Shown piece after piece: positions 8,581 through 17,188 of a DNA stretch of 64,000 nt. The notes beneath the pieces are model-generated. The model did not search any database and was not told where the DNA came from. It saw only the letters and a list, made by a program, of their open reading frames with translations. The position numbers were made by a program, and so were the translations under genes. Source of the DNA: Acetobacter musti. GTDB taxonomy: Bacteria; Pseudomonadota; Alphaproteobacteria; Acetobacterales; Acetobacteraceae. Each line of letters starts with the position of its first letter. Within the stretch, counting starts at the first letter, position 1. The stretch lies in the NCBI RefSeq assembly GCF_011516835.1, contig NZ_WOTB01000014.1, positions 58,258 through 122,257 on the forward strand, in the 5' to 3' direction.

Positions 8581-9807
8581 ATGAACATGGTCCCGACTGA
8601 TCGTGGTCTTCATCCGACCGCTCCGCCTGCCAGCCGATGGGATCTGTTCCTGATCCTTTGTCTGCTGACCTGTCTCGGCCCGCTGAATATCGATCTCTAT
8701 CTGCCGGGTTTCCCGGGCATTGCGCATGATTTCCATGCCGGGCAGACGTCGGTTCAGTTCAGTCTGACCGGTGCGTTGTTCGGGCTGGCTGTCGGACAGC
8801 TGATGGTGGGTCCTTTCAGCGATGCGAAGGGACGCAAGGGGCCGCTGATGATTGCGATGGGGCTGTTTACGCTGTCGTCGCTTCTGTGTGCCGCGGCGCC
8901 GGGGATCGGTACCTTTATAATGGCCCGTTTCATGCAGGGGCTCACTGCGGCGGCGGGTCTGGTTCTGTCGCGCGCCATTGTGCGCGACCTGTTTTCCGGC
9001 GTGGCTCTGGCGCGGTTCTTTTCCCGGCTGATGATCATCAACGCCGTGGCGCCGATGGTGGCGCCGATGATCGGCGGGGCTATTCTGCTTACGCCGTCCG
9101 CGACGTGGCGGACGCTGTTTCTGTTTCTGGCCGGGGTTGGCCTGGTCGCTTCGGCGCTGAGTTCGGTGCGGCTGCATGAGACGCTCGATCCGGCGCGGCG
9201 TGGCGCGCATTCGACGCGGGCTTCGCTCGGGGCGTTTTACAGTCTGTTCAGCGACCGTGAATTTGCCGGTTACGCGCTGACGGTCGGGCTGATCCATGGT
9301 GGCAGTTTCGCCTATGTCGCGGGTACGCCGTTCATTTATCAGGGGCTTTATGGTGTCTCGCCACAGGTGTTCAGTGTGCTGTTCGGGATCAACGGGCTGG
9401 CCATGGTGGCCGGAAGCTGGCTGGTCGGGCGGTCTTCCGGGCCGGCGCAGACGGCGCGGATTCTGCGTAATGCCGTGCTGACCATTACGGCGGCGAGTGC
9501 TCTGATTACGGGTCTCGGGCTGATCCGGGGACCGCTGGCTTTTCTGGTGATCGCGATTTTTCTTTATATGATCTGCATCGGTGTCGTGCTGACGTCGACG
9601 TTCGTGCTGGCGATCGAGCGGCAGGGGCATCGGGCGGGGAGCGCCAGTGCGTTGCTCGGGGCCCTGCCGCTGTTTATTGGCGCGGTTGCGGCGCCGCTGG
9701 TCGGGATGAGTCGCGTCAGTGCGGTTCCGATGGGGCTTGTGCTGTTTCTGACCTGTCTGATGGGGCTGGTCTGTTATTTCCGGTTTGTGTGGCGGGGGGC
9801 TTTGTGA
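8581..9807 (+). CDS. Bcr/CflA-family MFS drug efflux transporter
   Basis: A 408-residue inner-membrane transporter of the major facilitator superfamily with about 12 hydrophobic segments, the usual size for the family. The first helix carries the Bcr/CflA pattern (LNIDLYLPGFPGIAHDF), loop 2-3 has the MFS motif VGPFSDAKGRKGPL, and the fourth and fifth helices read MQGLTAAAGLVLSRAIVRD and INAVAPMVAPMIGG. Members export bicyclomycin, chloramphenicol, sulfonamides or dipeptides by proton antiport; the actual substrate here is unknown. The ATG at 8581 has AGGA about 11 bases upstream. It stands alone between two repeat elements. Confidence 0.88.
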   Translation: MNMVPTDRGLHPTAPPASRWDLFLILCLLTCLGPLNIDLYLPGFPGIAHDFHAGQTSVQFSLTGALFGLAVGQLMVGPFSDAKGRKGPLMIAMGLFTLSSLLCAAAPGIGTFIMARFMQGLTAAAGLVLSRAIVRDLFSGVALARFFSRLMIINAVAPMVAPMIGGAILLTPSATWRTLFLFLAGVGLVASALSSVRLHETLDPARRGAHSTRASLGAFYSLFSDREFAGYALTVGLIHGGSFAYVAGTPFIYQGLYGVSPQVFSVLFGINGLAMVAGSWLVGRSSGPAQTARILRNAVLTITAASALITGLGLIRGPLAFLVIAIFLYMICIGVVLTSTFVLAIERQGHRAGSASALLGALPLFIGAVAAPLVGMSRVSAVPMGLVLFLTCLMGLVCYFRFVWRGAL

Positions 9808-9863
9808 GGTTTGGGCTCTGTCCGGAAATTTGCCAGAGACGGCTGGCTTCTGGAAGGCGCTCA

Positions 9864-9998
9864 GAGTCTGTTTCGAGAGCCTGATCCTGAAGCCGCTGGA
9901 TAAATCATAAAGAAGTTTTGGTGAAGCTTTTTTCAAAAGCTTCAGAAGAAGCCGCCTTTTTGAAAAAAGGCGGCACCCAGAAACTTTTTTTTCAATGA
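9864..9998 (+). repeat. MITE-like repeat family 2, truncated copy C
   Basis: Starts with a degenerate terminal repeat (GAGTCTGTTTCGAGAG) and keeps both internal hairpins (GAAGCTTTTTTC/AAAAGCTTC; GCCGCCTTTTT/AAAAAAGGCGGC) and the T-rich run after them. The right half of the element, with the second terminal repeat, is missing. Lying after the efflux gene, the second hairpin plus its T-run could act as a terminator. Confidence 0.7.
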
Positions 9999-10077
9999 CT
10001 TATTGTAGGGGTGTTTTCTGGCCGGGCAGGATGAGCGGGTGACCGGGACGAAGCCCCGGAAACCTGCTCCGCGTTTA

Positions 10078-11349
10078 TCAGTGAATCGAATGCTGTTCCA
10101 GGGCCAGCCGCAGCAGGGTTCCGTTGTGGTCTTCCGTAATCAGCAGGGTTCCGTCCGCCATGATGGCCAGTCCGGTCGGGGCGCCGGCGGGGCCGTCGCT
10201 GTCTGACAGATCCCGCCAGCCGCGGATGACGGGCTGAGGCGTGCCGGTCGGTTTGCCGTTCGGGCGCACGGCGAGGCTCATGACCTGATGACCGGTCGAG
10301 CGGTAGCCGTGATAGGTGATGAGCAGATGGTTGCGGAGGCCGGGGAGGGTTGTCCGGTCGTAGAAGATCATGCCGAGTGGGGCGGCGTGGGCCGGGAGCA
10401 GGAGATCGGGACGGGTTGTGGCGGCGCAGTTATGGTCGGGATATTCCGGCGCCGGGCGGGCGTTGTCGTAGCAATAGGGCCAGCCGTAATCAGCGCCTTT
10501 TCTGATGATCTGCCAGGTGTCATGGGGCAGGTCTCCGTCGGAGAGCGTCGGGTCGGCGCTGTCGATGCTGTCGCGGGCGTTGACTGCTGCCAGAAGGGCG
10601 CCTCCTGGCAGCACGGTCAGGGCCATCGGGTTGCGGAGGCCGGTTGCCACGACGTCGCCGCTTCTGGCGGTGAGGGGGGCGGGGCCTGGGCGGAAGCGGA
10701 GGATGGCGGCGCGGGGTGGTTTTTCTTCCGTTTCCGTACAGCGTCTGGTGGCGTCGGGCGCTTTTCCGGTTTCGGTCTCGCAGTTATTGGTGGCTGAGCC
10801 GACGCTGACATAGAGCGTGCCGTCGGGACCCGCTGCGAGGGCGGGCAGAGGATTCCGGCCGGTGCCGGGCAGGCCGGTCAGGACAGTCTGCTGGTCCGCC
10901 GTGCCGTTCGGGTGCAGAACGATGCGGGCGATGTGATCGGGGAAGCTGATATAGAGCTGTCCGTCCGCGCCGAAGGTCAGGCCGTTGGGACGGTCGAGCT
11001 GTGCGAGCAGGATTTTCGGTTTGTCGTGCCCGTTATGGTTCAGGGCGAGAAGCTGTCCCTGGGCGTGATGCCAGCCGCCCATATCTGCGACGTAGATGGT
11101 GTCGCCACTGACCGCGACGCCGCGTGGAAAGCCGAGGCCTGAGGCGACAAGGCCGACGCAGAGTCCGGCGGGAGTCTGCAGATCGACGCGGGGAAAGCCG
11201 TCGCAGTTTCCGTGCGGGAGATAGGGGTCGGGCTGGGCCTGTGCCGGCCTGCCGGGCCATGCCGCGAGGGTGGCCAGAATCAGAAATGTGAGGAAGACGC
11301 AGGGAAGTCTTTGCACTACGGATCGTAGCAGCGTCGTCTGTGCCGGCAT
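10078..11349 (-). CDS. PQQ-dependent sugar dehydrogenase family (L-sorbosone dehydrogenase-like)
   Basis: A 423-residue exported protein with a hydrophobic N-terminal signal ending near AQA-QPDPYLP. The rest is a six-bladed beta-propeller of the soluble glucose/sorbosone dehydrogenase family, with repeated strands such as GLGFPRGVAVSGDTIYVADM, LDRPNGLTFGADGQLYIS and VATGLRNPMALTVLPGG, then DHNGTLLRL at the end. The RNPMAL and GADYGWPYCYD segments are typical of the PQQ/calcium site region in this family. In acetic acid bacteria such enzymes oxidise aldoses or sorbosone in the periplasm and pass electrons to the respiratory chain. The exact sugar is not determinable, and no partner cytochrome is adjacent. 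The first ATG is used; it gives a good signal peptide. Confidence 0.8.
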   Translation of the reverse strand: MPAQTTLLRSVVQRLPCVFLTFLILATLAAWPGRPAQAQPDPYLPHGNCDGFPRVDLQTPAGLCVGLVASGLGFPRGVAVSGDTIYVADMGGWHHAQGQLLALNHNGHDKPKILLAQLDRPNGLTFGADGQLYISFPDHIARIVLHPNGTADQQTVLTGLPGTGRNPLPALAAGPDGTLYVSVGSATNNCETETGKAPDATRRCTETEEKPPRAAILRFRPGPAPLTARSGDVVATGLRNPMALTVLPGGALLAAVNARDSIDSADPTLSDGDLPHDTWQIIRKGADYGWPYCYDNARPAPEYPDHNCAATTRPDLLLPAHAAPLGMIFYDRTTLPGLRNHLLITYHGYRSTGHQVMSLAVRPNGKPTGTPQPVIRGWRDLSDSDGPAGAPTGLAIMADGTLLITEDHNGTLLRLALEQHSIH

Positions 11350-11721
11350 GAGGTCCCCGGTCCGTCGTTACACGCTGGCGGTGTGGCCTCGGTGTCCGGC
11401 GGTCTTTTTCTGGTAATTTTCCTTTATCCTCAGCCTGTTTCCGGGAAAATCCTAATCACGAAAACGTCGTTTCCGGGAGCCTGGCTCTGGCACTGCGGAC
11501 GGGGGATGGTTTCCGGAACGGAGGATCGGGTCGGGTGCTGGCCGGACCTGGTGGAGGTTGTGGACTGTTCCATCTGACAGATCCGGGGAAGGACTTTCTG
11601 TGACGGTTTCTGCCGGGTTCAGGGTTGTGGTCTGATGCTGTCCGGAGCGGTTTGCGGGGCTCTGCCCCGCGTCCTGGCAGGAGGCGTGGTTTTCTGCACC
11701 TCATTTGTTTTCATAAAAGGC
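11350..11721. other. Intergenic region upstream of the dehydrogenase, no gene seen
   Basis: Contains the expected minus-strand promoter of the dehydrogenase and a small GGGGCTCTGCCCC hairpin near 11657. Frames crossing it have no ribosome-binding site or recognisable domain. Confidence 0.4.
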
Positions 11722-11812
11722 GTTTGTATGCTTTGCAGATACAGGCGCGGTGGTTTTATCGCGGACCCTGCAAAGGGGCGCGGTTCCTTTGATCCTGGCC
11801 TGTTAAAATAAA
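11722..11812 (-). repeat. Hairpin repeat family 1, copy c (inverted)
   Basis: Reverse-strand copy that includes the tail module (TTTGCAGATACAGGCGCGG), also found after copies near 28.7 kb. The stem is partly decayed (AAAGGGG versus TTCCTTT). Confidence 0.7.
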
Positions 11813-11869
11813 TTGGGAAGGGCAGTGGGCTGCTTTGTCTCCTGTCGGCAAAATACATAAATATCTGAG

Positions 11870-12102
11870 AGGCTGTTTCAAAGGCCTTCAATGTACAAAA
11901 ATTCTCATATCAAGCTGATGATGTTATGGGTTTTTGAGTTCGGTCATCTGCTTTACTTCAGCAAGGATCGAGGAGTTTTTCATGATAAGCCATTGATAAA
12001 ATAATAAAAGTTTTTGGGTGCCGCCTTTTTTCAAAAAGGCGGTGTCTTCTGAAGCTTTCTGAAAAAAGCTTCACCAAAAACTTCCTGATAATTTACAGGC
12101 GG
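11870..12102 (-). repeat. MITE-like repeat family 2, full copy B (inverted)
   Basis: Reverse-complement counterpart of the element at 8221-8455. It has the terminal repeat GAGGCTGTTTCAAAGG at one end and a degenerate GGCGGCCTC at the other, the same two hairpins, and a shared distal part (ATAACATCATCAGC, TATGAGAATTTT in the element's own direction). The two copies differ by scattered substitutions and a small indel, so they are old rather than recent. Confidence 0.78.
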
Positions 12103-12172
12103 CCTCTTAATAAAAAGGGGTCAAAGGGGCTGTGCCCCTTTGCGGGTTTCAGGACGGAGCCCTGAGGGCATG
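12103..12172 (+). repeat. Hairpin repeat family 1, copy d
   Basis: Abuts the end of MITE-like copy B. The stem is AAAGGGG/CCCCTTT around CTGTG, again with paired substitutions relative to other copies. It lies just past the 3' end of the TonB receptor gene. Confidence 0.8.
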
Positions 12173-12175
12173 GCT

Positions 12176-14749
12176 TCAGAGCGTCAGATTGGCGCGCAGG
12201 TAATAGAAGCCGCCATTCATATCGAGCTGCGAGGTGCTCATGTAATATTGCGGTGCGCCGAGGTAGCGGTTGCCGTCCGGCACGCGGCTGGGGCGGGCGT
12301 CGAAAATGTTGTTCGCGCCGAGGGTGAAGGACCAGTTGCGGTTGACGCGATAGGTGATGTCCAGATTGGTGACGAATTTCGGCGTGTTGCGGAATTCGCG
12401 AAAGATCGTGCTGGACAGAGAACTCGTGTTGCCCGTGCCGCCGTAATAGGTGAGTTCCGAGGTGGTCTGGCCGTAGCGGATTTCATGCACGCCGACGGTC
12501 CAGTTGCCGCTGGTGAAGCGGCCGCCCCAGATCATCTTGCTGCGTGGATAGGCGGTGGTGATGTAGGCGACGCTCTGGGCGTTCAGCAGGGGGGCGCCGG
12601 TCAGGCTGTTCATGGTCTGGTGCGACAGGCGGGTGCGGTTGAGGTTGATCGCGACATCCCAGTTGATGACGCCGACATTGCCGAGCTGGGTCGGGTAGGT
12701 CGCGGTGATGTCCAGGCCCTGGGTACGGGTGCTGGCGACGTTGGCGAACCAGTTGGCGGAGAGCGATGAGGCCGACCAGCTTTCCGATCCAGCGGGCAGG
12801 GTAAAGCCGTTCAGTCCGAGGGCGGAGCGGGCCTGATCGCCGGTGATGTTGCCTCCGGGCAGGATCTGGTCGCGCAGGTTGATCTGATAGACGTCGGCGG
12901 TGATGTGCAGCTTTCTCACCGGTTCGATGATGATGCCGCCGGTAGCGTTGGTGGAGCGTTCCGGCTTGAGCTGGGACGCGCCGTTGGCGAGGGCGCCGGG
13001 AGAGTTGGCGGCGATCAGGCCGCGCGCGGCCGTGGGGGAAAGGGTGAGGGAGCTGTAATGCTCCTGCGCCAGGGTGGGGGCGTGGAAGCCGTTCGAGATG
13101 GTGGCGCGGAAGGCGAGCCATTTAAAAGCGTCGTAACGGGTCGAGACTTTTCCGGTCTCGGTGTCGCCGACATCGGTGTAGTGCTCGAAGCGTCCGGCGA
13201 GATCGAGCTGCCAGTTTTTCATCAGATGGGTGGCGACGTCGATGTATCCGCCGACGACATCGCGGCTGGAGTTGCTGGCGTTGCCTGCATTGATGCCGGC
13301 GAGGGCGTCCGATCCGCCGTAGGCGGTGGTGTCCGGCGCGCCGGTGCCGACGGAGTAGCTTTCATAGCGGTAGGTGGCGCCGCCGGCGACGTTGATGCTG
13401 TGGGGCCAGCCGGAGACGTGGAAAGCGCGGCTGAGGTCGAAGGTATTGCTCCACTGTGAATTGCTGAAGCCCTGTACGTCCGGGAAGCGGGTGGGGGTCT
13501 GGCCGGTCGCGTTCGACAGGGGCAGGTTGGCGGACTGTTTCAGGCCGATCTGGTCGTAATCGCGGCCGTAGACGGAGGAGAGATCCCAGTTCCAGCCGAG
13601 GACGACGCCTCTGAGGCCGGCGGTGACTTCCCAGTCATTCTCGTTCAGGGTTTCGAGCGGGGAATAGCCGTTCGGATAGATCGCGGCGTAGGCGGGATAG
13701 TTCGCGAGCGAGCTGGCCAGACGGTAATTCTGGAAGGATTCCGCGTGGCGGTGGGCGTAGGTGGCGAGGGCATAGGCTTCGATATCGTCGGTGATGTGGT
13801 AGCCGGCTCTGATCGCCACGCTTTCGCGGGTTTCTTCCGGCTGGCCGAGGACTTTGTTGTCCTTGATGCCGGTTTGCGCGTCCGGCGCGCTGCGATAGGT
13901 GTGGTCCTGGTGGAAGAATTCGCCGCTGACATGCATGTAGCCGCGATCGCCGAGCTTTGTGCCGCCGTCGAGATTCACGCCCTGCTGGAACCCGTCTTTG
14001 GCGGCATTGATGCCGGTGATCGACTGGGCGTTGAAGCCGTGATCCTGCTTTTTGAGGATGATGTTGACCACGCCGGCGACGGCGTCCGAGCCGTACTGGG
14101 CGGAGGCGCCGTCGCGCAGGATTTCGACGTGGTCGATGGCCGACATCGGGATCATGCTGACATCGACAGGGGTTGAGCCCTGCTGCGGGCCGCCATCGGC
14201 GTAAAGATTGGCGGTGGTGTGGCGGCGTTTGCCGTCCACGAGCACGAGGGTTTCGTTCGGGCTGAGGCCGCGCAGGCTGAAGGAGCGGGTGAGGGCACCG
14301 GTATCGAAGCCGCCGGTGGGGATGGTCAGGGACGGCAGCACCTGGGCGAGGGCCTGGAGGAGGTTGGTCTGGCCGGTCGAGGCGAGCTGCTTTGACGTGA
14401 TGATGTCGATGGGGGCGACGCTGTCGCGCGCCTTCTTGCCGGTCTCGCGGGTGCCGGTGACGATGACGGTTTCGCCGGCGTCGGACGCCTGCATGGAGCG
14501 GACCGGTGCGTTTACGCTCGTGCTGATTGTCCGCGCCTTTGGTGTCGCCGATGCTTTGGGGTGGGTGGATGCGGCGGGTTTGCGGGTGGTCTCGGCTGGC
14601 TTTGTCCCGTCAGCCGCCATGGCCTGAGTGACGGCCTGGAACGGGAGCATGGAGGCGACCAGGAGCGTGCCCCGGAGGCCGATGCTCAGGACCGGCTTCT
14701 GTCTGCTTGTGCGGGATGATCCCGTCACGGACGCTGTGGCTGGGGGCAA
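12176..14749 (-). CDS. TonB-dependent outer membrane receptor
   Basis: An 857-residue outer-membrane receptor driving active uptake with TonB/ExbB/ExbD. The N-terminus is a signal peptide ending near AMA-ADG. A linker and TonB-box-like stretch (GETVIVTGTRE, about residue 95) are followed by a plug domain (LASTGQTNLLQAL, FSLRGLSPNETLVLVDGKRR, VEILRDGASAQYGSDAVAGVVN) and a long beta-barrel ending in YYLRANLTL. The start is TTG: GGAGA lies 6 bases upstream, better placed than any internal ATG or GTG. The ligand could be a siderophore, cobalamin or sugar; nothing next to it settles this. A dyad at 14782-14800 overlaps the likely promoter. Confidence 0.9.
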   Translation of the reverse strand: MPPATASVTGSSRTSRQKPVLSIGLRGTLLVASMLPFQAVTQAMAADGTKPAETTRKPAASTHPKASATPKARTISTSVNAPVRSMQASDAGETVIVTGTRETGKKARDSVAPIDIITSKQLASTGQTNLLQALAQVLPSLTIPTGGFDTGALTRSFSLRGLSPNETLVLVDGKRRHTTANLYADGGPQQGSTPVDVSMIPMSAIDHVEILRDGASAQYGSDAVAGVVNIILKKQDHGFNAQSITGINAAKDGFQQGVNLDGGTKLGDRGYMHVSGEFFHQDHTYRSAPDAQTGIKDNKVLGQPEETRESVAIRAGYHITDDIEAYALATYAHRHAESFQNYRLASSLANYPAYAAIYPNGYSPLETLNENDWEVTAGLRGVVLGWNWDLSSVYGRDYDQIGLKQSANLPLSNATGQTPTRFPDVQGFSNSQWSNTFDLSRAFHVSGWPHSINVAGGATYRYESYSVGTGAPDTTAYGGSDALAGINAGNASNSSRDVVGGYIDVATHLMKNWQLDLAGRFEHYTDVGDTETGKVSTRYDAFKWLAFRATISNGFHAPTLAQEHYSSLTLSPTAARGLIAANSPGALANGASQLKPERSTNATGGIIIEPVRKLHITADVYQINLRDQILPGGNITGDQARSALGLNGFTLPAGSESWSASSLSANWFANVASTRTQGLDITATYPTQLGNVGVINWDVAINLNRTRLSHQTMNSLTGAPLLNAQSVAYITTAYPRSKMIWGGRFTSGNWTVGVHEIRYGQTTSELTYYGGTGNTSSLSSTIFREFRNTPKFVTNLDITYRVNRNWSFTLGANNIFDARPSRVPDGNRYLGAPQYYMSTSQLDMNGGFYYLRANLTL

Positions 14750-14781
14750 GGCGGTGTCTCCACAATCAACGAGTCTGTTTA

Positions 14782-14800
14782 GTTGAAATTTAAATTCAAC
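14782..14800. promoter_or_regulatory. Candidate operator dyad upstream of the TonB receptor
   Basis: GTTGAA, seven bases, then TTCAAC forms a 6-7-6 inverted repeat 33 bases upstream of the TTG start, where a repressor would block transcription. A wider imperfect repeat (CCACAATCAACGA against TCGTTGTGTGG) surrounds it. It does not read as a classic Fur box. Function is inferred from position only. Confidence 0.4.
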
Positions 14801-15298
14801 ATGTTCGTTGTGTGGTTATTATCAGCCATGTGTGGCTTCGTGTATTTCTTATATTCGGATTATAACCACATTTCTGCGGAGTGTGTCTTTCGCGGCACAG
14901 AGTGTTGCGATATCGAACCGTATCGGTTCCGGATCGGATGCGGGATGTCATGATTTTGTTCAGGCTTTTGAAATACAGACAAAAATTGACTTCCGGACGG
15001 GATGGGATCTTTGTCCGGTGAGGGTGTCATGCGGTGTGGTTGTGACGTACGGGCCACAGTCACGTCTTCTGTATCAGCGCGGAACTCTGTGCGTGGTTTA
15101 TGGGCAGAACGAAAAAAGTTTCGGCCCGGGTGTGGGAGTCGGCTTGTGGCCCCGGCGCGTGCTGGCGCCGGGGTGTGGTTACTGATTCCGGCCTTCAGGG
15201 TCCGGTGGCGGGTTCCGGTCCGTTCCAATGCGTTCCGGTCTGGCGGAGCCCGTCTGCGGGGTGTGGCCGGTGCCTGCGAAGTCTGGTGCTTTCGCCGG
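14801..15298. other. Intergenic region, no gene seen
   Basis: Lies between the TonB receptor promoter and the small membrane protein gene. Several frames of 100-125 codons cross it on the plus strand, but they overlap one another, lack ribosome-binding sites and show no domain, so none is called. Confidence 0.4.
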
Positions 15299-15598
15299 TT
15301 AGCGTGACGATCCGCTGGTTTCGCAATGGGCGGGATCGCCGCCGGGTTTCGCGGAGGACACCATTCTGCAGTCGAGGCTTTCCGTCTGGCTCTGCGTCGC
15401 TCCGGGCTGTGTCGAGGCGCGATAGGCGGAGACCATGGACGAGACGATATAGATGAGCATGCCGAGCGCCACGAGGACGATCATTGCGATGACGATCAGC
15501 TTGACGACGGGTTTTCTGTCCAGCTTTTCATCGACGGGGGGCGATTTCAGCGCGTTCAGCTTCGCGTCGAGTTTTGATTCGAGAGAGTTCTTTTTCAC
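15299..15598 (-). CDS. Small single-span membrane protein, overlaps xseA
   Basis: A 99-residue protein of unknown function. The N-terminal 30 residues are charged, then one hydrophobic helix (VVKLIVIAMIVLVALGMLIYIV, residues about 31-52) is followed by a polar tail with two cysteines. The GTG start overlaps the TGA stop of xseA (GTGA), so the two are almost certainly co-transcribed and translationally coupled. It has no similarity that I recognise, including to the small subunit XseB. Coupling to a DNA repair nuclease is probably a matter of operon structure rather than shared function. Confidence 0.65.
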   Translation of the reverse strand: MKKNSLESKLDAKLNALKSPPVDEKLDRKPVVKLIVIAMIVLVALGMLIYIVSSMVSAYRASTQPGATQSQTESLDCRMVSSAKPGGDPAHCETSGSSR

Positions 15599-17070
15599 AG
15601 GTCCAGGTGTCCTTGCGATGTCTCTTTGCGGCCTTCGATCCGCGCGGCCTTGTCGCCGTCCGCGAAGACGAGCGTGACGCGGTCTCCGCCAGAGAGTTTC
15701 GCCGCGCGGGTGACGGGTTCGCCGGCGGCGTCACGGACGAGGACGTAGCCGCGTTCGAGCACGGCGCGGGGCGAGACGGATTCGAGCTGGCCGCCGAGGC
15801 CGGTCAGGCGGGCCTGCCGTTCCCGGCACAGGGCCAGGAGCGGGGCGGGAGAGAGGCGGGTGCGGCCGAGCCGGGCTTCCGCCGCGCGGCCGGATGCTGT
15901 CGCCGCGGCGTCCAGGGCGGCGGCCCGCAATGCCAGGCGGGACCGGCGTTCGGCGATGATCGCGCCGGGAGCGGGCATGTGGCGCTCGGCTACCATCAGG
16001 GCGGCACGGCGACGTTCCAGCAGGGCGGGGAGGGCCAGCTCCAGGCGGTGGGCGCGGTCGTCCAGCCGCATTCTTGCGGTGTCGAGCAGGGAGGGCAGGT
16101 CCGGCAGTCCGGAGGCGGCGCGGTCGAGGCGGAGACGGGCGGTCTGGCCGATGCGGGTCAGCGCGTTGCTCATCCGGGCCGAGCGGTGGGCGAGATCGGC
16201 GAGCAGTTCGTCGCGCACCGGTACGGCGAGTTCGGCCGCGGCGGTGGGGGTCGGGGCGCGGATGTCGGAGACGTAATCGATCAGAGTGGTGTCGGTTTCG
16301 TGGCCGACGGCGGAGATGACCGGGATGGGACAGGCGGCGACGGCGCGCAGGACGCTTTCATCGTTGAAAGCCATCAGATCTTCCAGCGAGCCGCCGCCGC
16401 GCGCGACGATCAGCACATCGGGGCGGGGAAGGGTTGCGCCCGGACCGGGGACGCCTAGGCGGCTGAAGCCCTGAATGGCGGCGGTGATCTGGGCGGCGGC
16501 GCCTTCGCCCTGGACTGCGACCGGCCAGATCAGCAGGTGGCGGGGAAAGCGGCGGGCGATGGTGGTGCGGATATCGTGCAGCACCGCGCCCTGGAGCGAG
16601 GTGACGACGCCGATGACTTTCGGCAGGCGCGGAATTCGCTTTTTGCGCGCGCGGTCGAACAGGCCTTCCTCGGTGAGGCGGAGCCGCAGCCGCTCGATGC
16701 GGGCGAGCAGCGCGCCTTCGCCGGCATATTCCATCTTCTCGACGATGAGCTGGTAGCTGGAGCGTTCGCCATAGGCCGAGATACGGCCGGTGGCGATGAT
16801 TTCCAGGCCGTTTTCCGGAACCAGGCCGAGGCGGGAGACGGAGCCGCGCCAGACGACGCCGGAGATTTTACCACCCTCGTCCTTCAGCGAGAAATAGAGA
16901 TGGCCGGAGCTGTAGCGTTTGAATTCGGTGATTTCGCCGCGCACACGGATGCGTCCGAAGGTGCTTTCGAGCGTTTGTTTGATGGCGCCGGAGATTTCGG
17001 CGACGGAGTATTCCGGCACATTGCCGAAGGCTGCGGAGCCGAAGGGCGCGGGAGGGGGGGCATCGTCCAT
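15595..17070 (-). CDS. xseA: Exodeoxyribonuclease VII large subunit
   Basis: Catalytic subunit of exonuclease VII, which degrades single-stranded DNA into oligonucleotides with the XseB small subunit and takes part in repair. At 491 residues it is the usual length. The N-terminal OB-fold (VAEISGAIKQTLESTFG, VRGEITEFKRYSSGHLYFSLKD) binds DNA. The catalytic region shows VIGVVTSLQGAVLHDI, ARGGGSLEDLMAFNDE and SAVGHETDTTLIDYVSD, and a long Arg-rich helical segment follows. The ATG at 17070 is preceded by AGGG. It is divergent from purD and coupled downstream to the 99-residue membrane protein. xseB is not in this neighbourhood. Confidence 0.96.
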   Translation of the reverse strand: MDDAPPPAPFGSAAFGNVPEYSVAEISGAIKQTLESTFGRIRVRGEITEFKRYSSGHLYFSLKDEGGKISGVVWRGSVSRLGLVPENGLEIIATGRISAYGERSSYQLIVEKMEYAGEGALLARIERLRLRLTEEGLFDRARKKRIPRLPKVIGVVTSLQGAVLHDIRTTIARRFPRHLLIWPVAVQGEGAAAQITAAIQGFSRLGVPGPGATLPRPDVLIVARGGGSLEDLMAFNDESVLRAVAACPIPVISAVGHETDTTLIDYVSDIRAPTPTAAAELAVPVRDELLADLAHRSARMSNALTRIGQTARLRLDRAASGLPDLPSLLDTARMRLDDRAHRLELALPALLERRRAALMVAERHMPAPGAIIAERRSRLALRAAALDAAATASGRAAEARLGRTRLSPAPLLALCRERQARLTGLGGQLESVSPRAVLERGYVLVRDAAGEPVTRAAKLSGGDRVTLVFADGDKAARIEGRKETSQGHLDL

Positions 17071-17188
17071 GCTCTGACCCTATGCTACAGACGCAGCGGC
17101 CTCAACAGGAGGCCGGTATGCGGGTCTGTGACCGGGCTGGCCGCTGATGGTGGCGAACGCGGATGAGCGGGACGGGAAAGGGGTGACG

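Noticed and set aside
8566..9936. 456-codon minus-strand frame opposite the efflux gene
   Set aside because: Gln/Arg/His-rich translation complementary to transmembrane codons; shadow of the Bcr/CflA gene.
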